From positions 20,512,503 to 20,576,502 of the forward strand of contig CM019715.1 of the NCBI GenBank assembly GCA_009760885.1: a stretch of DNA of 64,000 bases. The letters are read 5' to 3'. Each line of letters opens with the position of its first letter. Positions within the stretch are counted from its first letter, which is position 1. Position numbers and translations under genes: made by a program. Under the pieces are notes generated by a model that was given only the letters and a program-made list of their open reading frames with translations, made no database searches and was not told where the DNA came from. Shown piece after piece: positions 1 through 13,500 of the stretch. Origin of the DNA: Achatina immaculata (lineage: Eukaryota > Mollusca > Gastropoda > Stylommatophora > Achatinidae).

Positions 1-750
1 GAGAAGCTGTGACATGTGAGAAGCTGTGACATGCGAGAAGTTGTGACATGTGAGAAGCTGTGGCATGTGAGAAGTTGTGATATGTGAGAAGTTGTGACAT
101 GTGAGAAGCTGTGACATGTGAGAAGTTGTGACATGTGAGAAGTTGTGACATATGAGAAGTTGTGACATGTGAGAATTTGTGACATGTGAGAAGCTGTGGC
201 ATGTGAGAAGCTGTGACATGTGAGAAACTGTGGCATGTGAGAAGGTGTGACATGTGAGAAGCTGTGGCATGTGAGATGTTGTGACATGTGAGAAATTGTG
301 ACATGTGAGAAGCTGTGACATATGAGAAGTTGTGGCATGTGAGAAGTTGTGGCATGTGAGAAGCTGTGACATGTGAGAAGTTGTGGGATGTGAGAAGTTG
401 TGGCATGTGAGAAGTTGTAACATGTGAGAAGCTGTGACATGTGAGAAGTTGTGGCATGTGAGAAGCTGTGACATGTGAGAAGCTGTGACATGTGAGAAGT
501 TGTGACATGTGAGAAGTTGTGGCATGTGAGAAGTTGTGACATGTGAGAAGTTGTGACATGTGAGAAGCTGTGACATGTGAGAAGTTGTGGCATATGAGAA
601 GCTGTGACATGTGAGAAGCTGTGACATGTGAGAAGTTGTGACATGTGAGAAGCTGTGACATGTGAGAAGCTGTGACATGTGAGAAGTTGTGACATGTGAG
701 AAGCTGTGACATGCGAGAAGTTGTGACATGTGAGAAGCTGTGACTTGTAA
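1..750. repeat. 17-bp minisatellite, about 44 copies
   Basis: Monomer GAGAAGYTGTGACATGT, with C/T and A/G variants, runs from the window's left edge to about 750. It passes without a break into sequence homologous to the Penelope-associated terminal segment at 21245-21545, whose TAAGAAGATGTGGCTTG is itself a diverged monomer. Confidence 0.9.
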
Positions 751-1020
751 GAGGCTGTGTTCAGAAGTGCGAATAGTGGAGTGTAGAGAATGGAGACTTG
801 TGATTTGTGATAGGTGAATCGTAAATAAGGAGGCCGGGAGGGGGGGGGCGTGGAAAGAGAAAGCGATACGATGGTAGAAGCCGGGAGAAGGTGGAATAGG
901 TGATTATAGCTGGGGTAGGGAGGTTGTAATCTGATGCTGTGAGGAGGTTCTGAACTATGTGTTGCAAGTGAGAAATGAGTGTAACTTAATGCAGAGGGAT
1001 TATGATTGTGGAATAGTTGT
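740..1020. mobile_element. Penelope-like element terminal remnant
   Basis: Matches 21245-21545 block by block: TAAGAGGCTGTG, TGGAGTGTAGAGAATG, GGAGACTTGTGAT, GAGAAGGTG, GTAATCTGATGCTGTGAG, AGGTTCTGAAC and AGAGGGATTATGATTGT. It shares the GAGAAGGTG...ATGATTAT...GTAATRTGATG part with the inverted arms of the Penelope-like element at 8065-11192. No coding part remains. Confidence 0.55.
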
Positions 1021-1234
1021 GTATATTCGTGTATAGTTATATTACTTAGTTTTATATCTTATTCGTGTATCTCTGTAACATAGTTCTCTCGGGATATTAA
1101 TTTCAAAAGTCTTCACATTATGTTTGCAGACATCGTTGACCAGTAAATTATAGGTTTCCAATTATCATTATTATTGTGCTTGCTCTTCAAAAGTATTTTT
1201 GAAATGAATCCAAGATTATTTTAAAGTGCAGAAA

Positions 1235-1381
1235 CATGAAGTTATATAAGAAAATTTACGAAAACGAACGGCTGAAGACAAAAAGGAAGCACGAGGAGAT
1301 AGTGACACAGTTGGGTGTGATTTATCCTCGTGATTATGCTGATGCCGTATCCATAGTGATATTAATTTTTTTGTTTAATTA
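1235..1381 (+). other. Short Lys-rich ORF upstream of ANKMY2, unrecognised
   Basis: A 48-codon ORF with charged, coding-like composition (MKLYKKIYENERLKTKRKHE and on) ends about 140 bp before the ANKMY2 start. I do not recognise it. It may be chance, an exon of an upstream or divergent transcript, or a transposon scrap. Confidence 0.15.
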
Positions 1382-1516
1382 AAAAAATAATTTTAAAAAT
1401 ATTAAATTGCTTTCTTTGATGATCTGAAGGAGTTGTGTTGTTGTTCCGCTCTCTACCAGTTTCCTGAATTTTGGGTTCTTGAACTTTCCGGAAATTCAGG
1501 AGCAGTAACTCGCTCT

Positions 1517-1527
1517 AAGATGGCGGC
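1517..1527 (+). promoter_or_regulatory. TISU/YY1-type element over the start codon
   Basis: The sequence AAGATGGCGGC sits exactly on the chosen ATG (1520). It matches the YY1 site and 11 of 12 positions of the TISU motif (SAASATGGCGGC), known to direct transcription and cap-near translation of short-leader mRNAs. An upstream in-frame ATG at 1433 would add 29 residues (Cys-rich start, no ANKMY2 likeness). The TISU match and the N-terminal length of known ANKMY2 proteins favour 1520. If TISU works here, transcription should start within a few tens of bases upstream. Confidence 0.6.
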
Positions 1528-1586
1528 GGACAACGAAGATAAACGAACACCAGACGAGAAAAAACTATTTGAACTTATTGAAAAAG
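1520..1586 (+). CDS. ANKMY2: ANKMY2 exon 1
   Basis: Codes [22 protein letters not shown] and the first base of a Gly codon (phase 1), followed by donor GTAGTG. The xEEKxLxExIxKG pattern is that of the ANKMY2 N-terminus. Confidence 0.85.
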
Positions 1587-4500
1587 GTAGTGATATAATA
1601 ATCCATGACAGTGTTATCATATATTCCGCAAACATTAATGTTCTGTATGTAGCAGTCGTGTTTAGTGCATTGAAAGATCTCGATTTGCATCCAGCACATA
1701 CATGTGCTATCTTCAAAATAATTTCTAATTATGCATGGCATATCTGTCGCCTTCAGTTATTTTAGACACCACTTTTATTTTATCTGCTGTTATTTTGTGA
1801 CTGGGACCGTAATAATATTTGTAATTTATAGGGTAGACCCAGGAAAGATGCCATGCTATTAGAATGTTATCTTTTTATCAATCCGGCCGGGGGCACCCCA
1901 GTCACCCAGCTGTAGAAATGGGTACCCGACTTCTTCTGGAGTTGGGGAAGGCAAGGCGGCCAGGCGTGATACTGACCATATCGCCCTCTAGTGTGCTGAC
2001 AGGTCAAGGAAAATATGGGCACTAACACCATATCCCTATGTGCCTCTAAGGCATGACAGGGTTACCTTTACTTTTACTTTTTATCAGTGTACCTTCAAAA
2101 TATTGGTTACCGTTCTCAGTTTTTGTTAGTTTTCTTTCATTGACCTTGTTTACAAGCAAATTTGATGTGATTTGGTTGTAAAAAATGTTATTTATTTTTC
2201 TTACAATCACGGATATGACTGTTTCTATGCAAGTGAACATTTATACTTTTGGTTAGAGATTCATATAGTTGAGTATCTTACCTATCAAACAAGGCGCAAC
2301 ACAACAGAAAAGAAAAGATAGGGATTTTTTCCTTCTTGTCAAACATACTCTCAGCATTTTGGTTACACTACTGAAAATTTGGAAAGACCTGCAAGGTATA
2401 GACCACTTCTACTTGGCCAAATTGTGGAGTTAAAAGTAACTTGTACAAGTTTCAGTGACCCCAATATTGATTCTGTTATGAACTCTGCCAAAAAAATATG
2501 TATATTAAAGAAAAGGTCTGCTGCCTGGAAAGTGAACACTCCACAAAGAATGTAAGGAGATGGGTATGAAATGACCTGTGCACTGAAATGATCCTGTCTC
2601 CCAGATTTTCTGTCAGGGTGTGTTCCTTTGGAATTCACTCTCCTAATCTACTCACAGAAGAAGATGAGTTTAACAAGAACAGGTTGTAACTATTCATTAT
2701 TATAGTGTAGATGGTGAACATGATATGAAAGAAACAGGTTTAAGCCTGTCAGGTTGGCAGCACTGACTAGGTCATAGATGGCACTATTTGAGCCGGTGAA
2801 CTGAAGCTTTTATGTGCACAGTAATTGTTCTTTACAGCTGAAAATCTAGGTAATAGCACACAGATCTTCTTTATAGTTGACATAATAGGATACAGATGTT
2901 CTTTACAGCTCCTGAAATAGTACACAGATGGTCTTTACAGCTAACATAATAGCACATGTTCTTTACAGCTAACGTAATAGCACATGTTTTTTACAGCTAA
3001 CATTATAGCAGATATGTTCTTTACAGCTAACATAATAGCACATATGTTCTTTACAGCTAACATAATAGCACACAGATGTTCTTTACAGCTGACATAACAC
3101 ACAGATGTTCTTTACAGGTAGCATAATAGCACACATATGTTCTTTACAGCTAACATAATAGCACACAGATGTTCTTTACAGGTAAAATAATAACACACAT
3201 TATTTGTTTACAGCTAACATAATAACACACATATGTCCTTTACAGCTAACATAATAACACATTGATGTTCTTTACAGTTACCATAATAGCACACAGATGT
3301 TCTTTACATCTCTGTGTAAGCAAACAAGTAATAAAAGCATAATTTTGGATGTGGAGTCTATTATACTGGTTTACTTTCTTTCTAGGTTAAAAAAAAAAAA
3401 AGGTAAAGGTAATCCTCTCATGCCTTAAAGGCACATAGGGATATCATGTTAGTGCCCATATTTTCCTTGACCTGCCAGCACACTGTAGGGTGATATGGTC
3501 AGTATCATGCCTGTCTGCCTTTCCTTCCCCAACTCCAGAAAAAGCTGGGTACCCATTTCTACAGCTGGGTGACTGGGGCGCCTTCGGCCAGATTCGAACC
3601 TTCACCATGAGAGAAAGTGCACTAACCACTTCACCACTCAGATGCCCTTCTTTCTAGACAAGTTTCAATAAATTCCAGGCTTCTGCAAGCTCCACCACTA
3701 TATAGAGTAGATCAGTGTCTGACAACATTGCCCAGCCTTTAATATTCTGTCAGTTTGCTACCAGGAACAGTGTATAAGGGGAGAGGGTTTCATCCCCCTG
3801 ATTCAGATAACAGTGTTACTCCTTGACAAATGCCCATCTCATGAGTTTGTTGTTTTATTATTATTATGTCTCCTCCACCATGTGGAGTGTCATGACTTCT
3901 GTGAGTGATAGAACTTTATTTTTGCAGGGAGCAATGAAGCAGTTATTGCTCATGTCAAAGCTACAAAGGTCAAAGTTGATTGTTTGGACCCAGTGAGTAT
4001 CATAGGTTCATTATTTGATTTCTTAGAGATTCAGTAAACATTGGTAGATTTTTTTTTTCCTTCAAGTTTTGTTTTGTTTTGTTTTTTTTTTTTATTGTAC
4101 AGTGATGGTGATGATGCATTGCCATAACTTTCTTGTTTTTCCTTCAGGTTTTGTTTTGTTTTGTTTTGTTTTTTATTGTACAGTGGTGATGATGATGATG
4201 ATGATGCATTGCCATAACTTTCTTGTTTTTCCAGGGTGTATGTAGAAAGAGTAGTATATACAATATTGAGTCTAGACCACCACATGGGGCAAGGGGTAAC
4301 AGAAGGGGCACTGTGGATAGAGGTCTAAAATCGGTATTGTATACGCTACTAGAAAGATTTGTAGCTTCAAAGTCTGGGGCCATTTTTGTAGGCTTAGCCA
4401 TAACTGAGAGCATGTCAATCTGTAATAAATCTGTACCTCATTCAAGAGGCTGTTAGTACATAGCCCATTTTTTAGGATCGTTGTTCATGAGGTGAACTTG

Positions 4501-7500
4501 GGTAAGATGACAGAGTGGATGCTGCTGCATTCCCCATTTTCTCTCATGAGAGACTAAAAATCACAGGAAATGAGTGTTTTCAAAGTTGGAAATCTGATTA
4601 TGAAATAAGATCAATAATCATTGGAGAAAAAAATCAGTTCTGAAATGGAACAAAAGAGCTGCAGCATATAAACCAGCATAAGGAAGGAACATATTGTGAA
4701 TTGAATAGTGAGAAATGTAGATTTTTCACAATATCTGTAAAGATTGATAGAAATAGTGATTGAGCATATTATTTTAAATCAGTTATATTCTGGTGATGGT
4801 TGATAGAAAGTGGATAGAAATTTTAAAGGGGTTCAGAATAAAATGTTGATTTGTATGTGTTTAAATGAAGCACTGAGTTGTTTGCTTGATTTAAATCTAT
4901 CAGTTTGATCCATTTATAAATCTTTAAATGAAAACATTTCAGAATTTTTATCAGTAGTTACCAGGATCTCATTCCATTTTGTGAGTAATTAATGATGTAC
5001 TTATAGATTTATTTCTGCTGTCAGGGTGAATTTTCTACATTTTATCACTTAATAGCCATTGTTATATAATAGTTACCGTCTTTACAGATATATCCAAAAT
5101 GTTACTTAATGAAAGGTTTTTCCTGTCAAAGATATTGTTAAAATAGTAATCAGGAAAGGATTATTTTCTTCACAGAAACTGTTAAAATATTAACAGTTTT
5201 CATGGATAATGTGAAAATATTCATAGAGACTATTTGCTTCACAGATATGGATAAGTCTTTCAGTCTCAGTGCCCAGAGAAGTGAATGTCACAAATTTGTG
5301 AAATCTCAGCATATTAAACATTGAAAGATATCTTGACTCTATTGGTTCTGCAGTAAATGAATTTGTTGAGATTGCACAATTGTTTTAAAGTTGACAGATT
5401 GTTGGACCTTCTTTTAAATATTTCTTTGATAGAAAGTATAGTCATAGAGTTACTGTGAGAACAGAGTTAGATATTTTTGCCCCATAAAATACACATTTCT
5501 CAAAATGTTGAGATTTGTAGTTTGGCTTATTTACAGTCCTTGCTGTGAAAAGGTTAAAATATTGGTTGTTAGTGGCTTTCTCCCAGTCTGTCATTTATAA
5601 AAATAATTTCTTGTCTCAACTAGGCCAGTTTATCTGTTGATACCCACAATAACGAGCCTAGCCTGCCTAATGGGGCAGGGATTGCCATACTGCCCATGGT
5701 GGTGGAGTCTGCTAAAGAAGCACTGCATGCCTTCTGCTTTGTTATCTCCATTCTGGGACTGAAAGAAATAGCCACTGTAACCCCTCCCAATCTGACATGA
5801 TGCTGTGTCACTGCAAAGAAGCACTAGCTCACAGTTTCAGGGAGAAGAAGAAGAAGAAGATCTGTTGGTAGAGAAAGTATTTATTCCTGTCAAGTTTCTC
5901 TTTGCTATAATGTGTGGGTGTATTGCTGTTTAACAGAAAGGAATGACACCCCTCCAGTTAGCAGCATTCAGAGGAAACAAAGAATTATGTGAGTTTTTTC
6001 TGGCTAATGGTGCAGATGTCAACTCCAACTACCATGAAAATTCCTACTCTGCCCTGATGTTTGCTGCCCTGTCAGGTATTGCTTTTGTTGTTGTTCTCCT
6101 GATGTTATAAGATAACAGGGTGATTGTGTGAGACAGGTAGAGATAGCCAACAGCCTTTCTCATTTCTGTGTGTGGCATACTTCTTCTGTAAGGTTGTTGC
6201 ATTTCTTCAGTATAGCTAAAGAAAAATGGCTCAATATAGCCTCTATGGCAGTGGAGTGAGTTTAGAAAATGTTCACACAAGTTTTATTGTAATTATGTTC
6301 ATAATTTAAATTGTCTTTATTATCTAATTCATCATTCTTTAAAGTGTTCTGAACTGGATTTTTATATTTTTTAAAAATAAATATTCATTGTCTTTCTTTC
6401 TGTCACAGTCATGTGGTGATAATAACTGGATAAAGAATTTGTGATAGGCAATGTGTTATAAATTTTATTTCTCTTAAAAACGCCCCTCCTAAAATGTTAT
6501 TCAATATCTGAATATATATCTGCTAGATTTGTGATTACAGTACACTGATCCAAAGGAAAACATAAGTACTTTGGGTTCCACATTGATAAACTATCTTGAG
6601 GATAAGACAGAGAGAACATTATATTTCTTGCTGTACTGGTCACAACAGTATAACTTATAATACTCTGACTTCCTTTTTTTTTAAAGGCCTACTCTACTCC
6701 TCTCATAATTCTTGATGTCCATTGACAGGACCTACCAGATTTGTGGAAAGACCAAGGTCAAACTGACCATTCAGATTGCAAGTTTTCCCTTATCTGTGGA
6801 CCATCATTAGTAATCATTAGACAGAAATTAGGAAAAAGAACTAACTGGTCTGTTCTGAAGTCTTAGAATAAATCTGGACTTCAAAGACTTTAAAAGCTTT
6901 TCTTTAATGCAACAACCATAGAAATGTTTAGATACAAAGAGTAAGAAATATGGAAATCTGAGGGGCTTTGGTAGTGACAGAAATGTTTAGATACAAAAAG
7001 TAAGAAACATGGAAAACTGATGAGGGGCTTTGGTAGTGACAGAAATGTTTAGATACAAAGAGTAAGAAATATGGAAATCTGAGGGGCTTTGGTAGTGACA
7101 GAAATGTTTAGATACAAAGAGTAAGAAACATGGAAAACTGATGAGGGGCTTTGGTAGTGACAGAAATGTGTAGATACAAAGAGTAAGAAATATGGAAATT
7201 TGAGGGGCTTTGGCACTGATGAGAATATTTAGAGATAGAGATTAAGAAAGTGGGGACTGGCTAGTGTAGTGGTTAGAGCACTCGTCTAGCAACCAAATGG
7301 GTGAACCGAGGGTTCAAATCCACAACTGAGCGGGATTTTTTTTTTCTGACCAATACAGCCTCAGGGTTCACCCAACCTTGGAAAATGGGTACCAGAGAAA
7401 TCTGGGAAGGTGTGATACTGACCACATCACACTTTCATGTGCCGAAGGTCATGGAAAATACGGGCCTAACACTGCATTCCCCAATATGCCTTAATGGCAT

Positions 7501-10500
7501 GAAAACAGGAATTTTACCTTTACCTAAAGATTAAGAAATGTGAAATCTGAAGGTGCAATAGAATGAAATGTAAACCTTGAGATCAAACAGAGAAAAATGA
7601 GATAGACATTTGGTTTGGCACTTGATGCACATTAAAAAAAAAAAAAGGACTGACAGCCAGAAAAAGTAATGGACTAGACTTTACAGCAAGAGAAAATATA
7701 AGGAAGACTTCAAGTTATAGCATGGAAACCTTTCATACTGGACCTCAGATTGCAAGAAAGGTGAAAATATAAAATTGGATGAAATATTTAAGACTTGGTG
7801 AGATAGACTAAGCTGCAGGTGAAGATGAAATAACAGCCGAAATGTTGAAAGCTATTAACACTGACAACATGAACCAACTACAGAGAATGTTTAATAAAGT
7901 TTGGAAAGAAGAAAAGGTCCTTTCTAAATGGAAAAAAAGGAATCATTGTTAAATAACTGAAAAAAAGCAACCTTAGCGATTGCAGTAATTGGAGAGGAGT
8001 AACCTTAGTATCAGTTGTCAAAAGTATTTTGCAAAGTTATTCTGAATAGAATTCAAGATATGGTGGCACACAATAATTAGTGTACAGGTATACAACTATA
8101 CATAAAGCACTGCAGTAAAGCTGTGATACCAAAATGTATAAACTAGGAAAAAAAAGTAGGAACAGCTTTATTATTTAATGATTACACAGTTGTGACGTTT
8201 CAGCACGAGCCTTTATCAAACAAAAACAAACAGGACGAAGAATCAGAGAGAGCAGACAAAGTATAGATTCACATGAATTAACAAAATAATTAAAAAAATG
8301 AAAAAATTAATGAAAAATTGTAAATGACTTATCTTAGGTCTTGGAACAGTACAGAAGTACAGTAGCCTTTATGCCACAAGGAGCACAAACAATATGCACT
8401 GGTTACTATATAAACAAGGCGTTCGTTCTGAAAGCTGCAAAATTGTGCATGGTTGAGTGTAGAACATGTTAAGAGATAAGGATGCACATAGAAAGAGCAG
8501 AGAATTATTCCAAGAACAGGGATGACTGGAGAGCCTTTATCCATGGCCGGTGCTCTGAAGAGAGTGAAAAGCGATGATGATGATGATGATGATGATATGA
8601 TGTTTGATAGTAGATGATGGTAGTGAATGGATAGGGATTTGTGATGTTTGATAGTAGATGATGGTATGGAAGGAATGGTAATCTATTTAGGAGAAGGTGA
8701 AATGAATGATTATGGTTGTGGTAGAGGAGTAGTAATGTGATGATGGTTGAGGGTGGTAAACTATGTGCAGCAAGTGAGAATGAGTAAGATTGTGGAAGAT
8801 TATGCATAGCTGAATAACGAGTTCAAACCATGTGGTTCCAGTGTCCCAAAGCCCTGAATGTAACAGTTCTCAAGTGCTAGTTAGCTTGTGTCATCTGTGT
8901 GACATTGTTTGATAGTTGTTATCAGAAAATCAGATTTGTCTCTATGGTTGGGGCCATTGAAATGATTAGGGACTGGTTTCAAATCATGCTAGGTGATATC
9001 GTACAAGTGTTTCTTTATGCGGTTCACTAGTCTTAGGCCAGTTTCACCAATATAAGTTATCTTGCATCTTTTGCATACGATGACATATATTAAATTGCAG
9101 TATTCGCATGTGAATCCCTCTCATGGAGAGTCAGGATAGTTTTAGGAAAGGTGATTGTTTTCGTTTCCCAAACTACAGGGCAGGTTCACTAGTCTTAGGC
9201 CAGTTTCACCAATATAAGTTATCTTGCATCTTTTGCATACGATGACATATATTAAATTGCAGTATTCGCATGTGAATCCCTCTCATGGAGAGTCAGGATA
9301 GTTTTAGGAAAGGTGATTGTTTTCGTTTCCCAAACTACAGGGCAGGTAACACAGTGAGTGTGGTTACATTTTATAGTTCCAACATATGGAAGGTTCTGCT
9401 TTAAGTGGCTATGGACAAGGATGTCCTTGAGATTTGATTCACATTTATATGTTAATAGGGGTGGATCAGAGAAGATGTCACAGGTGTCAGGTTCGAGTTG
9501 GATTAGTGGCAGATGACGATAAAGAATTTTCTTAACCATCTGACCTTGCAGGTGGAAAGGTAGTACTAACTTAACTCTGTCAGATGAGGTAACAGGCTTT
9601 TTTCTAAATGCTTCCTTGTAGTTTATTAGTTGGATATGGTTGAAGGCTGAGTGAAGGATGTTTTCTGGGTAGTTGCGGTGATGGAAAAATTCTAATAAAT
9701 TGTTGGACTGATTGATAAAGTCTGAGTTATCCTGACATATGTGGCGTATATGGAGGAGTTGGGAGTATGGGATGGAGTTCTTACACACTTCAGGATGGGA
9801 GGAGGTGTAAAGTAAATAGGTGTGGCTATCGATGGGCTTGTAAAAAATGGAGGTAACAAGCCTGTTTGTGCTAATAGATTTTTTAATGCCTGAAAGTTTC
9901 ATGTACTTGTCAGAAATTTCATAACTGAATTTTATGTTACTATTAAGTGAGTTTAACGAATTCAATAAACTTTTTTAGCTCATCCTGTGGCATACTGGTG
10001 GCTTCAGTGCTGTCATCGGTATATCTTTTATAGAATTCTGGAAGTCTACCAGTGTAGGGTTCCCAGAACTAAACTTCCAGAAAGCCCATAAATAAACAAG
10101 CATAACTGGGGCCCATGTTTGCTCCCATGGCAACTCCAATGATTTTCTCAAAGAAAATCGATTAGTCCAACAGTTTATTAGAATTTTTCCATCACCGCAA
10201 CTACTCAAAAAATGTCCTTCATTCAGCCTTCAACCATATCCAACTAATAAACCACAAGGAAGCATTTAGAAAAAAGCCTGTTACCTCATCTGACAGAGTT
10301 AAGTTAGTACTACCTTTCCACCTGTAAGGTCAGATGGTTAAGAAAATTCTTTATCATCATTTGCCACTAATCCAACTCGACCCTGACACCTGTGACATCT
10401 TCTCTGATTCACCCCTGTTAACATATAAGTGTAAATCAAATCTCAAGGACATCCTCGTCCACAGCCACTTAAAGCGGAACCTTTCATGTATTGGAACCAG

Positions 10501-13500
10501 AAAATGTAACTGCACTCACTGTGTTATCTGCCCTGTAGTTTGGGAAACGAAAACAATCACCTTTCCTAAAACTATCCTGACTCTCCATGAGAGGGATTCA
10601 CATGCGAATCCTGCAATTTAATATATGACATCGTATGCAAATGATGCAAGATAACTTATATTGGTGAAACTGGCCTAAGACTAGTGAACAGCATACAGAA
10701 ACACTTGTATGATATCACCCAGCATGCTTCGAAACCAGTCCCTAATCATTTCAAAGGCCCCAACCATAGAGACAAATCTGATTTTCTGATAACAACTATC
10801 AAACAATGTCACACAGATGACACAAGCTAACTAGCACCTGAGAACTGCTACATTCAGGACTATGGGACACTGGAATCACATAGTTTGAACTCGTTATTCA
10901 GCTATGCATAATCTTCCACAATCTTACTCATTCTCACTTGCTGCACATAGTTTGCCGCCTTCATACATCATCACATTACTACTACTCTACCACAACCATA
11001 ATCATTCATTTCACCTTCTCCAAAATAGATTACTATTCCTTCCATACCATCATCTCCTATCAAACATCACAAATCCATATCCATTCACTGCCATCATCTA
11101 CTATCAAACATCACATCATCATCATCATCATCGCCTTTCACTCCCTTAAGAGCACCGGCCATGGATAAAGGCTCTCCAGTCATCCCTGTTCTTGGAACAA
11201 TTGGCAGGATTTCGAAAAGGAAGAAGCTGTCTCGACCAGATCTTTACTCTAAGAATAGTACTTGAGGAACATGTTGAAAAGCAAAGACAATTAATCCTGA
11301 ACTTCATAGACTTTAAAAAGACATTTGATAGCATACACAGAGATTCATTGTGGAGAATTTTAAGAATATATGGAATATGATCTAAGATTGTCAACATCTT
11401 TAGATACCTCTACAATGGATATGTCTGTGCAGTCAACACAGAAGAGGGAATGAGGGAATGGTTCCAGATTGAAACAGGCATGAAACAAGGATGTATATTA
11501 TCTCTGTTGCTGTTTGGAATTGCCATAGACTTCATAATGAAAAAATGCTGCACAGGTACAACGGGCATTGATTGGGTACATGAGACCCAACTGGAATATC
11601 TTGATTTTGCAAATGACATAACTCTTATCAGTGACAATGTGAAATCAGTGCAAGTAAAAACATATACCTTGTCTTCAATGGGTAGTAAAATAGAAATTGA
11701 AATTAACAAAGATAAAACAAAAATAATGAAACTTCTCATTAACCACGAAGGACAGATATATATAGAAGGAACAGCTGTTGAAGAAGTAAACCATTTTGCA
11801 TATCTCAGCAGCTACATAGACCAGGATGGTGACACCAGAAAGGAAGTTAGAATTCTGCAAAAGCAGCATTGACCTTCAAGAATCTTGAGAACATATGGCA
11901 TTCAAAAGCTATAAGCACAAAAACCAAGTTAAGATTAATCAATTCAAATGTAATATGCACCCTTATTTATATATGGGAAAGCTGGAAAACAATTTTTAAA
12001 AAAGACTAATTTCTTGTCTCTTTTTTGAAAATAAACGCCTAAGGAAAATACTTGGTATAAAGTGGAACGAATTCACGAACAATGCAGAGATAAGACAGAT
12101 GAGCAAACACCATCCTGTCTCTTGGGTGATAAGGAAAAGAAGATGGACATATGTCGGTCATGTGATGAGAAGAAACAGCCAAAGGATCCCCAAACAAACT
12201 GTCAATTGGAACACAACAGGCTGAAGAAAAAGAGGTAGATCATGTGAAACTCTAAAGAGTACATTGTTAAGAGAGGCCAGTTCAGTGGGCATAACATCCC
12301 TTGATGAGATTGAAAGACTTGCCAAAGACAGGAAGTCTTAGTGAACTACCATGCGGGCCTTATGTGATGTTTAGCGACACTCAAAGGATATAAGATGTAA
12401 GAGATAGACCAGCTGAGATAAAAAGCTTATGTCTATCATCCTTGGTGTGATGAAGATTAAAATGATGTGGAAGAGTTGCCTCTTTGCTTGTGTAGAACAG
12501 TACAGTTTGGTATGTTTTTTCTGTGTTGTAGGTAAAAAAGATGTCACAAGATTAATGTTGGAAGCTGGAGCAAATATACACCATGTGAACTCTGTGAATA
12601 GAACTGCCGCACAGATGGCAGCTTTTGTAGGTAAAGTTTCCATGTCAGGATGCTTGGTTAGTTGGTTGACTGCTTGTTTGTTTTTGTTTTTGTGTTTAGT
12701 TGTTTGGTTGACTGCTTGCTTGGTTGCATGACCATTTTGTTGGCTGGCTGGCTGACTTGTTGGTTGGCTGGTTGCTTGCTTGGATGGCTGACTGGTTGGT
12801 TTGGTTTCTTTGCTGGCTGATTGACTAGTTTGTTGTTCAGCAGACTGGCTTGTTGGTTGGTTGGTTGTTTGCTTTGCAGGATAATTGGTTGGTTGCTTGC
12901 TTGCTTGGATGGCTGACAGGTTGGTTTTGGTTTCTTAGCTGGTTGATTGACTGACTTGTTGGTTGGTTGGTTGTTTGCTTTGCTTGATGATTGGTTGGTT
13001 TGGCAGATATCATCATAAATAACAAAATAAAATGACTGTTAAACATATCTATCTGCAGGTCAGCATCAGTGTGTTAGTGTCATCAATAACTTCTTTCCTA
13101 GAGAGGAGATTGACTATTACACAAGGCCACAAGGTATTAGTGGACTCTGTATAGTGTTAGTAGCTACAGATTACAGATGAATGATGTGTAATATGAGGTG
13201 GTATCATAGATTGCCTTAACTGTACTTGCTGTGAACTGTATTGTTTGATATATATACACGGGAAGTAATTACTACGAAACCTGCTGAGTCAGCGTGACAG
13301 TTGGTGTCATAAGTCTACATGTGTTCAGTTTGTACATGTGATTTTGTAATCCTGTGTTAAGACTGCCCTGTGATCATTACAATGGCTGACAAATTAGAGC
13401 AACATGCCTGCATCAAATTTGAGTATACATCACATTGCTGCACAGTTTGTCCCAAGGTGCTTGACACATGATCAGAAACAGCGGTCTCTTGACATGTGCT

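Larger units (their letters stand above)
8065..11192 (-). mobile_element. Penelope-like element with long inverted arms, nested in a LINE
   Basis: The minus strand encodes C-terminal Penelope-type reverse transcriptase: [13 protein letters not shown] and RYTDD (catalytic YxDD, about 10015-10040), then [30 protein letters not shown] and [12 protein letters not shown]. The GIY-YIG nuclease is recognisable from [11 protein letters not shown] and [15 protein letters not shown]. The left arm (about 8505-9715) and right arm (about 10157-11192) are inverted copies, with about 450 bp between them. The left arm also has a 162-bp internal tandem duplication (9021-9182 and 9183-9344). Partly inverted copies with long-terminal-repeat-like ends are known in this class. 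Stops and frameshifts make it inactive. Confidence 0.85.

Noticed and set aside
1433..1519. ANKMY2 start at ATG 1433
   Set aside because: In frame, but the extra 29 residues look unlike family N-termini, and the TISU-type context is at 1520. Kept as a possible alternative only.
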